From NCBI GenBank assembly GCA_902493545.1, contig CABUQI010000002.1:1-39083 (forward strand): 39,083 nt of DNA, given 5' to 3'. A program made the position numbers and the translations under genes. Origin of the DNA: an uncultured Collinsella sp. (GTDB lineage: Bacteria; Actinomycetota; Coriobacteriia; Coriobacteriales; Coriobacteriaceae). Numbering within the stretch: position 1 is the stretch's first letter; each line of letters starts with the position of its first letter. Shown piece after piece: positions 25,017 through 33,620 of the stretch. Under the pieces are notes generated by a model. The model was not told where the DNA came from. It ran no database searches and worked only from the letters and a program-made list of their open reading frames with translations.

Positions 25017-26441
25017 CTAGCACACACCTTCCACAAAGCGGTCGAGCTCAACAAAACGGGAACCCTTGACCAGTACAACATCATGATTTTCAAGCGCGCC
25101 GCCCATGCGGTCGAGCACCTGCTGATAATCGGAGAACACCTGGATGCGGTCCTCATCCATACCCATCATACGTGCGGCATCGGCCATGAGCTGAGCCAGC
25201 TCGCCGCCGACGCACGCGAGCATGTCGAGCTTCTTGGCGGCGGCATAGGCGCCCACGAGCTCATGCATGCGGGGAGCCTCGTCGCCCATCTCGCCCATCT
25301 CGCCCAAGATCGCCATGCGCGAACCGTCACAGATGAGCGAGCACAGCAAATCGAGGCCGGCAGCCATAGACTCGGCACTGGCGTTATAGGAGTCGTCGAT
25401 GATGCGTGCTCCGCTCTTGGCGCGCTTGATCTCCTGACGGTGACCGGTGATCGTAAGGCCCCTAAAGGCAGCATCGATCTGCTCGGGCGTCACGCCCAGA
25501 CGATAGGCGACCGCGGCGGCCTTGACGGCATTGGGCACGGACTGCACACCGGGAATAGCCAACATGGTATCGACCGTGTCGCCCTGACCAAAGTCGAGCG
25601 TAAAGACCGGATGGCCCTCGTCGTCGACGCGAATGTCGCGCGCGCGGACCTCGTCGTCGTCCGAGACACCGGCCAGCATCACGTCAATACCCGCAGGCTG
25701 GGCGAACGTATCGCGAATGAACGGCGTAAAGTCGTCCTCGCCGCCCAAAACCAGCAACGGCGAGAAGTCGCCGGCGGCGCACATGCCCTGGACAATCTCG
25801 GACTTGGCGCGGGCGATGTTCTCGCGGCTGCCCAGGATGCCGATGTGGGAGGTTCCGATCTTGCTCACGATGGCAAGATTGGGGTTGGCAGACTGGGACA
25901 GGCGCTCAATCTCATGAAAATGGTTCATGCCCATCTCGAGCACCAGGACCTCGGTATCGGCCGGAGCGGAAAGCACCGTGAGCGGCATGCCGATCAAGTT
26001 GTTGAAATTGCCCTTCGTGGCCCAGACGCGATAACGCTTGGCGAGCACGGCGGCGAGCACGTCCTTGGTCGTCGTCTTGCCAATCGAACCGGTAATGCCG
26101 ACGACCAGGCAGCCAAGCTCCAAGCGATATACGTGCGCCAGGCGCAGCAAGAACTCCACGGGGTCGTCGGTCAGCAAGATGGCGCATCCCTTGTCCTGCG
26201 CCAGCGAAACCAGCTCGGCATCGGGCTCGCGCGTCATCACGACGGCACCGGCACCCGACTCGATGGCACGGGAGGCAAAATCATTGCCGTCGACCTTTTC
26301 GCCGGGGAAGGCGACAAAGATCGTCCCCTCCTCGACCTGACGCGAGTCGATAACGCACCCGCGGCATACCCGATCGACTTCTTCCGTCACGGTTCGGGCC
26401 CCCGTTGAGGCCGCGAGGTTGTTGACGGCGATCTCTATCAT
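25017..26441 (-). CDS. murF: UDP-N-acetylmuramoyl-tripeptide--D-alanyl-D-alanine ligase MurF
   Basis: 474-residue Mur ligase that adds D-Ala-D-Ala. P-loop GITGSIGKTTTKDV (around 110), EMGMNHFHEI (around 158), DDSYNASAESM and LGEMGEMGDEAPRMH are typical. The 125 bp upstream (26442-26566) hold no gene where murE normally lies; a TGGGATACAAT extended -10-like element there may be a secondary promoter. The ATG at 26441 follows CAGGGGAGC. Confidence 0.95.
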   Translation of the reverse strand: MIEIAVNNLAASTGARTVTEEVDRVCRGCVIDSRQVEEGTIFVAFPGEKVDGNDFASRAIESGAGAVVMTREPDAELVSLAQDKGCAILLTDDPVEFLLRLAHVYRLELGCLVVGITGSIGKTTTKDVLAAVLAKRYRVWATKGNFNNLIGMPLTVLSAPADTEVLVLEMGMNHFHEIERLSQSANPNLAIVSKIGTSHIGILGSRENIARAKSEIVQGMCAAGDFSPLLVLGGEDDFTPFIRDTFAQPAGIDVMLAGVSDDDEVRARDIRVDDEGHPVFTLDFGQGDTVDTMLAIPGVQSVPNAVKAAAVAYRLGVTPEQIDAAFRGLTITGHRQEIKRAKSGARIIDDSYNASAESMAAGLDLLCSLICDGSRMAILGEMGEMGDEAPRMHELVGAYAAAKKLDMLACVGGELAQLMADAARMMGMDEDRIQVFSDYQQVLDRMGGALENHDVVLVKGSRFVELDRFVEGVC

Positions 26442-26566
26442 TGCAGCTCCCCTGTAAACCTAATAATGCTATCGGCGTATTGTATCCCAGTGCCATGCGC
26501 GCGTGGTGCAGGGCATGTGAACACCCTTCAGATCAAACGGCAGGCCACGCTCAAGATTGTAACCCC

Positions 26567-28432
26567 CTACTTCGTGCGCGGGATACCCAGCACGTCGAGC
26601 GCGTTGGCCATAATGGACTGGAATGGCACCGCGGCGGCATCCGAGCCGCTCGGCGTTCCATCGAGTGTGATATAGCACAGCACCTTGGGCGATTGTGCCG
26701 GCGCAAAGCCCATAAAGGACGACATGTAGTTCTCCTTGAGGTAACCGCCGTTCTCGTCAGCACGCTCGGCCGTACCGGTCTTGCCCGCCACGTCATAGCC
26801 ATCGACCGCACCGCCAACGCCCGTGCCTTCGGACACGACCGTCTGCATGCACGATGTCACCTGGGCGGCAGCGTCCTCCGAAATCGCACGCTCGCCTTCG
26901 CCCCAGTCCTTCTCATCACCCTTGCTGGACTTATAGAAGTGCGGAGTCATCATCACGCCGCCGTTCGCTATGCCGCCCACGGCACGTGCGACCTCAATCG
27001 GCGAGACGGACAGCGCCTGGCCAAAGCTCATCGAGCCCAGCGTGGCGCCGTCGTACTGGTCGCGCTCCTTGACGATGCCCAGGCTCTCACCCGGAAAATC
27101 GACACCGGAGCTATGACCGATACCCCACTTGTCCACATAGGTGGCAAAATCATCGGCACCGATCTTGCGTCCCACCAGGACAAAGCCCACATTGGACGAA
27201 CGGCGCATCATCTCGCGCACGTCCATGGTCATGGTGTAGTCGCGCTTATCGGCGTCGGTAACGGTGTCGTCGCCGACCTTAATGCTCGCCGGTACCTCAA
27301 ACGACGTGCTCGAACGCACGGCGCCCAAGTCGAAGCCGGCACCGGCCACGAGCGTCTTAAAGACCGAGCCGGGCTCGTAGGCATCGGTAACCAGACGCAA
27401 GTTCATGTCCTCGGTCTTGGCGTTTTCCAGATCGGTCTGGTCATATGTCGGATACGAGCATGCCGCCAGAATCTCGCCCGTCGTGGGATCGGTGACCAGG
27501 GCCGAGCCATTCTTGGCCTTGGTCTTTTCGACCGCCTCGGCCAGGGCGTCCTCGGCGGCACGCTGGATATTGACATCGAGCGTCGTCACGATGTCCACGC
27601 CGTCAACCGCCGCCACCTTTTTATAGGCGCCGCCCGCGATATAGCTACCGTCCCTCGCCCGCTCGCGCACCAGCGAACCGTTGGTTCCGGTCAAAAGCTT
27701 GTTGTACTGTTTTTCGAGGCCCGTCAGACCGTCGTTGTCCACGTTTACCACGCCAAGCACCTGCGATGCCAGATTGCCGTAGGGGTATACGCGCTTCATG
27801 GCCTGCTCAAAGAGCACGCCTGGCAGGTTCTTCTTCTCCAGCGCCGCGACATCATCCTCGTCCACCTGACGTTTGATATACACCCAGGTGCCATCCGACT
27901 CAACGAGCTCGCGACAGGTCTTTTTATCGATGCCCGTGGCTTTGACCAGCGCCGACACCGTCTTGTCAACGTCCTCGATAAGCTGAGGATTCACGGCGAT
28001 GTTGCGGCATTCGACCGACGACGTCAGCACGTTGCCGTTACGGTCGTAGATGGTACCGCGCTTGGCATACAGCGTCTGCGCAAGCAAGCGACGTGCATCG
28101 GCGCGGTCGCGCAACTTATCGGCTTCCACGATTTGATAGTCGGCAAGGCGAAGGACGCCCAAACCCAAGCCAAGCCCGATAAAGCCCATGACGGCTTTGC
28201 GACGGGGCAGCGGCGTGCCCGTGAGCCATTCGGTCGACGAGCTCTTGCGCGGTCTGGTGTTATGCATTTGAGGGCCACTCGAGCCACGGAGACGCGACGC
28301 AGGGTCGTTGCCATAGGACGGCCTCGCGTTGTAAGATGGCCGACCCGTTCCTTGATAACCAGAACGTCCCCGCGATGAGGGACGTCCAGAACCGCGACCC
28401 CCGTCGGAGCCGCGGCGATAGTCATTTGTCAT
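26567..28432 (-). CDS. ftsI: Septal peptidoglycan transpeptidase FtsI (PBP3-type)
   Basis: 621-residue class B penicillin-binding protein. Residues 1-65 are an Arg/Gly/Ser-rich disordered cytoplasmic arm with 12 Arg. A single membrane helix covers about 78-95, then the pedestal (RGTIYDRNG at about 125), and the transpeptidase domain with S356-V-F-K359, S412-S-N414 and K551-T-G. It crosslinks septal wall with FtsW. It starts 17 bp after the ftsL-like gene without a strong ribosome site. The length is typical; the basic arm is longer than in most homologues. Confidence 0.95.
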   Translation of the reverse strand: MTNDYRRGSDGGRGSGRPSSRGRSGYQGTGRPSYNARPSYGNDPASRLRGSSGPQMHNTRPRKSSSTEWLTGTPLPRRKAVMGFIGLGLGLGVLRLADYQIVEADKLRDRADARRLLAQTLYAKRGTIYDRNGNVLTSSVECRNIAVNPQLIEDVDKTVSALVKATGIDKKTCRELVESDGTWVYIKRQVDEDDVAALEKKNLPGVLFEQAMKRVYPYGNLASQVLGVVNVDNDGLTGLEKQYNKLLTGTNGSLVRERARDGSYIAGGAYKKVAAVDGVDIVTTLDVNIQRAAEDALAEAVEKTKAKNGSALVTDPTTGEILAACSYPTYDQTDLENAKTEDMNLRLVTDAYEPGSVFKTLVAGAGFDLGAVRSSTSFEVPASIKVGDDTVTDADKRDYTMTMDVREMMRRSSNVGFVLVGRKIGADDFATYVDKWGIGHSSGVDFPGESLGIVKERDQYDGATLGSMSFGQALSVSPIEVARAVGGIANGGVMMTPHFYKSSKGDEKDWGEGERAISEDAAAQVTSCMQTVVSEGTGVGGAVDGYDVAGKTGTAERADENGGYLKENYMSSFMGFAPAQSPKVLCYITLDGTPSGSDAAAVPFQSIMANALDVLGIPRTK

Positions 28433-28449
28433 ACTCAGCTACCGTCTTG

Positions 28450-28920
28450 TTACTGAGCGGTCGCGGTCGAGCTAGCGCCCGCGGCTGCATCCTGCGAAAA
28501 ATCAAGTGTAACGCTCTCGCTGGGCTCCACCATGCCATAAGCACCCGCAAGGTCGCGAATGCGCGTGTCGGCACCATAGACCGAATGCATGACCTCCAGG
28601 TCGGAGCTCTCGTCGGTCGCCTTCTCGAGCGTGTTGGTAAGCGCGGCGTTGCTGTTGAGCACCTGGGCCGTAACGCCGGCGAGCGCCACGCGGGCGACAC
28701 CGATCGCCATGAAGATGGCCGCAATGATGCAAAACGTTTTAAGAACGCTCATGAAAACCGGGCTTACCGCCTGGTTTGCCTGACGGCCCGCGCCCGTGTA
28801 GACATCAAAGCGCGGCGTGCGCTGCTCGCGGGGAGCAACGGGAGCCTGCGGTGCCTCACGGTAGGCGGGCATGGCGTTCATATCATAGGCGAGTGCTGCG
28901 TTTGAGGTGTTGTAGCCCAT
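28450..28920 (-). CDS. FtsL-like bitopic divisome protein
   Basis: 156 residues. A polar, proline-containing N-terminus (1-52) precedes one membrane helix (about 56-82) and then a short periplasmic coiled-coil-like stretch (LNSNAALTNTLEKATDES, about 87-104). A segment containing RIRDLAGAYGMVEPSE resembles the conserved end of FtsL. Position between rsmH and ftsI is the canonical ftsL slot. Sequence similarity is weak, as usual for FtsL, so identity rests on topology and location. The ATG at 28920 has GGGAGG upstream. Confidence 0.75.
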   Translation of the reverse strand: MGYNTSNAALAYDMNAMPAYREAPQAPVAPREQRTPRFDVYTGAGRQANQAVSPVFMSVLKTFCIIAAIFMAIGVARVALAGVTAQVLNSNAALTNTLEKATDESSDLEVMHSVYGADTRIRDLAGAYGMVEPSESVTLDFSQDAAAGASSTATAQ

Positions 28921-29010
28921 GATATGCCGCCTCCCATCCCGAGTACGTTGGTAGTGTGTTTAAGCTTCGTTTGTGGTACGAGCGGGAGGTCCAATATCGC
29001 GCGGTCGCGT

Positions 29011-29976
29011 CTACAGACGCTGCGCCACGCGGATCTTGGCTGATCTCGCCCGAGGGTTGCGCGCAACCTCATCGGGTTGGGCAACCAGGGGTTTGCGGGT
29101 GATGACCTTGAGTATCGGCACGTTGCCGCACACGCACACCGGAATCTCCGGCGGACACGTGCACCCCTGGCTCATCTCCTTAAAGTGGTTCTTTACGATA
29201 CGGTCCTCGAGCGAGTGATACGAGATGACGCAGATGCGTCCGCCCGGGTTGAGCCACCTTGTGGCGGCGTCAAGCCCTCGCTCGAGCACATCGAGTTCGT
29301 GATTGACCTCGATGCGAATGGCCTGGAAACTCTTCTTGGCTGGGTGTCCGCCATGCCGACGAGCGGCAGCGGGGATACCAGCCTTGATGATCTCGACAAA
29401 CTGGCCGGTGGTTTCGATCGGCTCATGCTCGCGGCGGCGCACGATCTCGCGCGCGATCTGCGAGGCGAACTTCTCTTCGCCGTAGACGCGTAGAATCCGG
29501 GCGAGGTCGTGTTCGTTATAGGTGTTGATGACCTCAGCTGCGTTTAAGGTGTTGTTACCCGGATCCATCCGCATGTCCAATGGGGCGTCCTCGTTGTACG
29601 AAAAGCCCCTGCCAGGGATATCGAGTTGCGGCGACGAAACGCCCAAGTCGAACAGGAAGCCATCGACCCCGGGCACCTCGGCCGAGCAAAGCAGCTCGTC
29701 CAAGTCGCCGAAGTTGCCCTTCAGCAGCTGGTGCGGTACGCCGGGAACCTCGCGGTCCAGACGGGCGCCAGCGGCCTCGAGGGCCATGTCGTCCTGATCG
29801 ACGCCGAGCAAAAGGCCGGTCTCCCCCACCTGCGCGGCCATCTTTACCGAATGGCCGGCACCGCCAAGGGTGCAGTCGCAGACGACGGAGCCGCTCTTTA
29901 GCTGCAGCGACTCAAGCACTTCGCCGAGCATGACAGGTTCATGCCGATATTCTTGTGTCAAGATCCCACGCTCCAT
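29011..29976 (-). CDS. rsmH: 16S rRNA (cytosine-1402-N4)-methyltransferase RsmH
   Basis: 321-residue SAM-dependent methyltransferase modifying C1402 in the ribosomal P site. HEPVMLGEVLESL, the SAM loop DCTLGGAGHS (about 34-43), DLGVSSPQLD, GRGFSYNEDAPLDMRMD, KKSFQAIRIEVNHEL and VISYHSLEDRIVK occur in order. A Cys-rich CTCP...CVCG segment before the end is common in this family. The ATG at 29976 is 20 bp after the mraZ stop. Confidence 0.96.
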   Translation of the reverse strand: MERGILTQEYRHEPVMLGEVLESLQLKSGSVVCDCTLGGAGHSVKMAAQVGETGLLLGVDQDDMALEAAGARLDREVPGVPHQLLKGNFGDLDELLCSAEVPGVDGFLFDLGVSSPQLDIPGRGFSYNEDAPLDMRMDPGNNTLNAAEVINTYNEHDLARILRVYGEEKFASQIAREIVRRREHEPIETTGQFVEIIKAGIPAAARRHGGHPAKKSFQAIRIEVNHELDVLERGLDAATRWLNPGGRICVISYHSLEDRIVKNHFKEMSQGCTCPPEIPVCVCGNVPILKVITRKPLVAQPDEVARNPRARSAKIRVAQRL

Positions 29977-29996
29977 CCGTTACTCGTGCCTTGCCC

Positions 29997-30431
29997 TTAC
30001 GAGAAGAAGAGGTCCAGCAGAGCCTCGTCATCATCGTCCTCATCGGCCGTAGCGCGGTCCCAAACCTCAAGGTGGTCGTAGTTGCCCACAACCGTGACCT
30101 CGCGGTCGAGGTTCGCCTGCTTGCGGAGAGACTCAGAAAGACCGATACGACCCGCGCTGTCCACATCCATCGACGTGGTGCGCTTGTTGATCGCCCTCAT
30201 AAGCTTCTGGTCGTTGATGTCACGCGGGTTAAAACCCTCGTGGCCCTCACGACCCGCGAAGAGTCCTTCGACCCACTTATCGAAGGCCTCGGCAGAGAAC
30301 ACATACAGAGCATCGACATCCAGGGCTTTGAACACGCGAACGTGCTCTCCAAGCTCCTCGCGAAGGGGTGCAGGCAGGGACAGACGACCTTTTGCATCGA
30401 GATTGCGCTCGTATGCACCCGTCATTCCCAT
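29997..30431 (-). CDS. mraZ: Transcriptional regulator MraZ
   Basis: 144 residues with two SpoVT/AbrB-like MraZ half-domains: YERNLDAKGRLSLPAPLRE (about 7-25) and MDVDSAGRIGLSESLR (about 88-103), each holding the DxxGR motif. The tail is acidic (ADEDDDDEALLDLFFS). MraZ rings bind direct repeats upstream of their own gene and repress the dcw operon. It is the first gene of the cluster. The start at 30431 follows GAGGGGAGGG; an ATG two codons in is also possible. Confidence 0.95.
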   Translation of the reverse strand: MGMTGAYERNLDAKGRLSLPAPLREELGEHVRVFKALDVDALYVFSAEAFDKWVEGLFAGREGHEGFNPRDINDQKLMRAINKRTTSMDVDSAGRIGLSESLRKQANLDREVTVVGNYDHLEVWDRATADEDDDDEALLDLFFS

Positions 30432-30499
30432 GTGCGCCCTCCCCTCGGTTACTCAGATGGCACGTACGCGGGGAACCACCCCGCCTGTCGACGTCATCA

Positions 30500-30528
30500 A
30501 TAATATGGGGAACCGCCCCATTTTTCAA
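30500..30528 (-). promoter_or_regulatory. Promoter of mraZ / dcw operon with an inverted repeat in the spacer
   Basis: Minus strand: -35 TTGAAA (complement of 30523-30528), exact 17-bp spacer, -10 TATTAT (complement of 30500-30505). The spacer holds TGGGG-CGGTT-CCCCA, a perfect 5-bp inverted repeat (30506-30520). This fits a sigma-A promoter with an operator overlapping the spacer. The predicted leader is about 60 nt. Confidence 0.8.
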
Positions 30529-30535
30529 CACCTTT

Positions 30536-30562
30536 CCCCACCCCTTCCCCCACCCCACCCCA
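30536..30562 (-). promoter_or_regulatory. G-rich TGGGG repeats, candidate MraZ-binding array
   Basis: Complement copies of TGGGG occur at 30536, 30548, 30553 and 30558, directly upstream of the mraZ -35 box. A second pair at 30735-30739 and 30745-30749 has an exact 10-bp period. E. coli MraZ binds TGGGN repeats separated by 5 nt. The match in sequence and period suggests autoregulation, though E. coli sites lie downstream of the promoter start. Confidence 0.5.
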
Positions 30563-30576
30563 CCACTCCACCTCCA

Positions 30577-30630
30577 ATATGTTGTAAAACACCCCCGAGC
30601 ATATGTTCGAAAACACAATATGTTGTGTTT
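30577..30630. repeat. AT-rich repeat island upstream of mraZ
   Basis: ATATGTT occurs at 30577-30583, 30601-30607 and 30618-30624. The last overlaps an 8-bp inverted repeat AAACACAA / TTGTGTTT (30611-30618, 30623-30630). It lies inside the 462-bp xerD-mraZ gap, which otherwise contains only the promoter, the G-rich repeats and the xerD terminator. It may bind a regulator or be an upstream element. Confidence 0.5.
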
Positions 30631-30790
30631 GCAGCAAAGGCGGGATGCCACCTGTAGAACCACGCCCGCGAACCTCAACCTTCAAGTTGACCTTGAGGCG
30701 ATTTTTACGTCCCTTTACACACCGTTCACATCGCCCCCAAACTCCCCCACCCACGGTACACACGGCCCACCACCGCGTCGGTGTCTGGCG

Positions 30791-30862
30791 AAAAATGGGA
30801 CGGGCCCCAGATTGCCCATGTGCGCAAAAGTGCGTCTCGGCAATCTGGGGCCCGTCCCATTT
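30791..30862 (-). terminator. Exceptionally long terminator hairpin after xerD
   Basis: Perfect 24-bp inverted repeat (30793-30816 and 30839-30862) with a 22-nt loop, followed on the minus strand by five U. It starts about 30 bp after the xerD stop (30894) and isolates the dcw operon from pyrG-xerD. Confidence 0.88.
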
Positions 30863-30893
30863 AATATTTATAAATATGCAGGTCAGCGAGGTG

Positions 30894-31835
30894 CTAGCGA
30901 TGTGCCAACGGATGCGCCGCCAGATAGACCTCGGTCAGTTGCGTGCGGTCGACATGCGTGTAGACCTGCGTGGTCGAAATATCGGCATGGCCCAAAATCT
31001 CCTGCAGCACACGCAGGTCGGCACCGCCCGCGAGCATGTGGGTGGCAAAGGAGTGGCGCAGGGTGTGGGGATGGAGCCCAACCAGCCCCACCTGGCGCCC
31101 ATACCGCTCGCATATCGCATGCACGGCCTGGCGCGACAGGCGACGTCCGTTCTTATTTAAAAAGACCGCCGAGGTCTCCGTCCCGTGAGCATGGGCGGCC
31201 AGGAGCGTGCGCCCGTCACCTATATAGTGTGCCAAGGCACGAGCCGCGCTTCCCACCAACGGGGCCAGACGCTCCTTGGAGCCCTTACCGCGCACCAGGA
31301 CAAACCCGTCATCGATATGGATATCGCTCACATCGAGCCCAACCAGCTCACTCACGCGCAAGCCGCAACCGTAAAGCACTTCCAAGATGGCGTGATCGCG
31401 CAGTCCCATCTCGCCCTCGGGAAAGTCTTGATCGAGCAGTGCCGAGACGTCCTCCACCGAAAGGTATTCCGGCAGGCGATCTGCCTTTTTGGGCAGGCGC
31501 AACGCCGCCGTCGGGTTTTGGGCCACGGCCCCATCGCGCACCAAAAAGGCATGCAGGCCCTTCACGGCAGCAAGCGCGCGCTCCACCGAGGCGTCGGAAT
31601 AGCCTCCGTCGCGGCGATCGGCAACAAAGCCCTCCACGACCTGACGGGTCACCTCTTCAAAAGACGCAACGTCAGCCCGCTCCAGATAGGCGCAGTACGT
31701 CGTCAGGTCACGACGATAGGCCGCAATCGTGTTGCGCGCCAAGCCCCGCTCGACCGCGAGGTAATCGAGATACTCCCCCGCCGCCACGGCGAGCGACGAG
31801 GGAGTAGCTTCGGTATGTTCCTTATTCGACGGCAC
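30894..31835 (-). CDS. xerD: Site-specific tyrosine recombinase XerD
   Basis: 313 residues. N-terminal SAM-like core-binding domain (about 12-105) and catalytic domain with R160 (GCGLRVSEL), K184 (RGKGSKER), H257 and R260 (HPHTLRHSF), H283 (LGHADISTTQ) and nucleophile Y292. It resolves chromosome dimers at dif. No canonical ATG is present: GTG at 31835, 2 bp after the pyrG stop, gives the expected length. Longer reading into pyrG is a shadow. Coupling to pyrG is probable. It could be the only Xer protein, since XerC and XerD are hard to tell apart by sequence. Confidence 0.92.
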   Translation of the reverse strand: MPSNKEHTEATPSSLAVAAGEYLDYLAVERGLARNTIAAYRRDLTTYCAYLERADVASFEEVTRQVVEGFVADRRDGGYSDASVERALAAVKGLHAFLVRDGAVAQNPTAALRLPKKADRLPEYLSVEDVSALLDQDFPEGEMGLRDHAILEVLYGCGLRVSELVGLDVSDIHIDDGFVLVRGKGSKERLAPLVGSAARALAHYIGDGRTLLAAHAHGTETSAVFLNKNGRRLSRQAVHAICERYGRQVGLVGLHPHTLRHSFATHMLAGGADLRVLQEILGHADISTTQVYTHVDRTQLTEVYLAAHPLAHR

Positions 31836-31837
31836 CC

Positions 31838-33499
31838 TTAGTCCGTAGCAAGGTTCATGGGCGTCACCTGCAGACGGTCGACACCCTCGTGCTGGCCGAT
31901 CGAAGCGCGCACGAACTCGCGGAACAGCGGCTGCGGGTTGGTCGGGCGGCTCTTGAACTCGGGATGAGCCTGGGTTGCCACATACCACGGATGCACGTCG
32001 CGCGGCAGCTCGACCATCTCGACCAGGCGCTCGTCGGGCGAAAGACCCGAGATAACCAGACCAGCGCCCTCGAGCTGGTCACGGAAGGCGTTGTTGAACT
32101 CAAAGCGGTGACGGTGACGCTCGTAGACGAGCTCCTCGCCATATGCCTCGCGCGCGAGGGTATCGGCGGCAAGCTTGCACGGATAGGCGCCCAGACGCAT
32201 GGTGCCGCCCTTCTCGGTCACGTCCTCCTGCGAGCTCATCAAGTCGATGACACTATACGGGCCATCCGGATCGAACTCGGAAGAGCTGGCGCCGGCAAGG
32301 CCGACCACGTTGCGGGCAAATTCGCACACGGCCACCTGCATACCCAGGCAAATGCCCAGATACGGAATCTTGTGCTCGCGGGCGAACTCGGCCGCGAGGA
32401 TCTTGCCCTCCAGGGCGCGCTTGCCAAAGCCGCCAGGGACCAAGATGCCCGAGGCGTCACCCAGGACCTCGGAGACGTTCTGCTCATCGAGGCTCTCGCC
32501 ATCGACCAGCTGCACGTCAACGTGGCGATCGTAGAACACACCCGCGTGGTGCAGGGCCTCGATAACCGACAGGTAGGCATCGGGCAGCTGCGTATACTTG
32601 CCCACGACGGCGATCTTCACCTTGTCGGCGTGCTGGTTGGCATGGTTCTGCTTGCGCAGGAACTCGTTCCACTGACTCATGTCGCGCTCACGCGGGTCAA
32701 GACCCAGACGCTCGCAAATGCGCAGGTCAAAGTCCTGCTCGGCGAGCAGCTGCGGAACATCGTAGATGCTCGCGCAGTCCTCGTTGGTAAAGACACAGTC
32801 GGTGTCGACGTCGCAGAAGCTTGCGATCTTGCCGCGGATGGCGTCGTCGATATGGTGATCGGAGCGCAGGACGATAATATCGGGCTGGATACCAAAGCTG
32901 CGGAGCTCCTTGACGGAGTGCTGCGTCGGTTTGGTCTTGACCTCGTGGGCGGCGGCGATATAGGGAACGAGCGAAACGTGGATGTAGCAGACGTTCTCGG
33001 GGCCGGCCTCCTTGCGATACTGACGGATGGCCTCGACAAACGGCTGCGACTCGATGTCGCCGATGGTGCCGCCCAACTCAGTGATGACCACGTCGGAGCC
33101 GGTCTGCTCCTCAATACGACGGAACTTATCCTTAATGGCGTTCGTGACGTGCGGAATCACCTGCACGGTGCCGCCCAAAAAGTCACCGCGACGTTCACGG
33201 GCGATCAGGCTCTTATAGATGGCACCAGTCGTAAAGTTGGAATCGCGGGTCAGGTTCTCGTCAATAAAGCGCTCGTAGTGGCCCAGGTCCAGATCGGACT
33301 CGTAGCCGTCCTCGGTCACAAAGACCTCGCCATGCTGGAACGGGCTCATGGTGCCGGGGTCGACGTTCAGATACGGGTCGGCCTTTTGCATCGTCACCTT
33401 GTACCCGCGCGACTTGAGCAGACGGCCCAGCGAGGCCGCGGTAATACCCTTGCCCAGAGACGAAACCACGCCGCCGGTCACGAACACATGCTTGGTCAT
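31838..33499 (-). CDS. pyrG: CTP synthase PyrG
   Basis: 553-residue enzyme making CTP from UTP, ATP and glutamine. The N-terminal amidoligase domain begins FVTGGVVSSLGKGITAASLG (P-loop), and contains DPYLNVDPGTMSPFQHGEVFV-type sequence near residue 42. The glutaminase domain (about 295-540) has the Cys nucleophile in GICLGMQVAVCEF and His-Glu in AHPEFKSRPT. The length is usual. The ATG at 33499 has GCAGGTAA upstream. It runs into xerD. Confidence 0.97.
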   Translation of the reverse strand: MTKHVFVTGGVVSSLGKGITAASLGRLLKSRGYKVTMQKADPYLNVDPGTMSPFQHGEVFVTEDGYESDLDLGHYERFIDENLTRDSNFTTGAIYKSLIARERRGDFLGGTVQVIPHVTNAIKDKFRRIEEQTGSDVVITELGGTIGDIESQPFVEAIRQYRKEAGPENVCYIHVSLVPYIAAAHEVKTKPTQHSVKELRSFGIQPDIIVLRSDHHIDDAIRGKIASFCDVDTDCVFTNEDCASIYDVPQLLAEQDFDLRICERLGLDPRERDMSQWNEFLRKQNHANQHADKVKIAVVGKYTQLPDAYLSVIEALHHAGVFYDRHVDVQLVDGESLDEQNVSEVLGDASGILVPGGFGKRALEGKILAAEFAREHKIPYLGICLGMQVAVCEFARNVVGLAGASSSEFDPDGPYSVIDLMSSQEDVTEKGGTMRLGAYPCKLAADTLAREAYGEELVYERHRHRFEFNNAFRDQLEGAGLVISGLSPDERLVEMVELPRDVHPWYVATQAHPEFKSRPTNPQPLFREFVRASIGQHEGVDRLQVTPMNLATD

Positions 33500-33620
33500 A
33501 TTGAGTTACCTGCGCTTCCCGTAGAAGTTGTCCATACACATCTTACGGGTCTTCATTGTAATACTCGCGACGCGCGCCGCACGCAATTTTTCTTACGCGC
33601 AATCGCATTTCTCCATCTCG

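Noticed and set aside
23133..26408. A 1091-codon open frame on the plus strand opposite murD, mraY and murF
   Set aside because: It is exactly antisense to three well-supported genes, has no recognisable domains, and is explained by GC-rich third positions that remove stop codons.
26441..28378. A 645-codon plus-strand frame opposite ftsI
   Set aside because: Mirrors the ftsI coding sequence and has no independent support.
30536..30562. Repeats upstream of mraZ as a CRISPR or tandem satellite
   Set aside because: Units are 5 bp with irregular spacing and no spacers; better explained as protein-binding repeats or G-rich bias.
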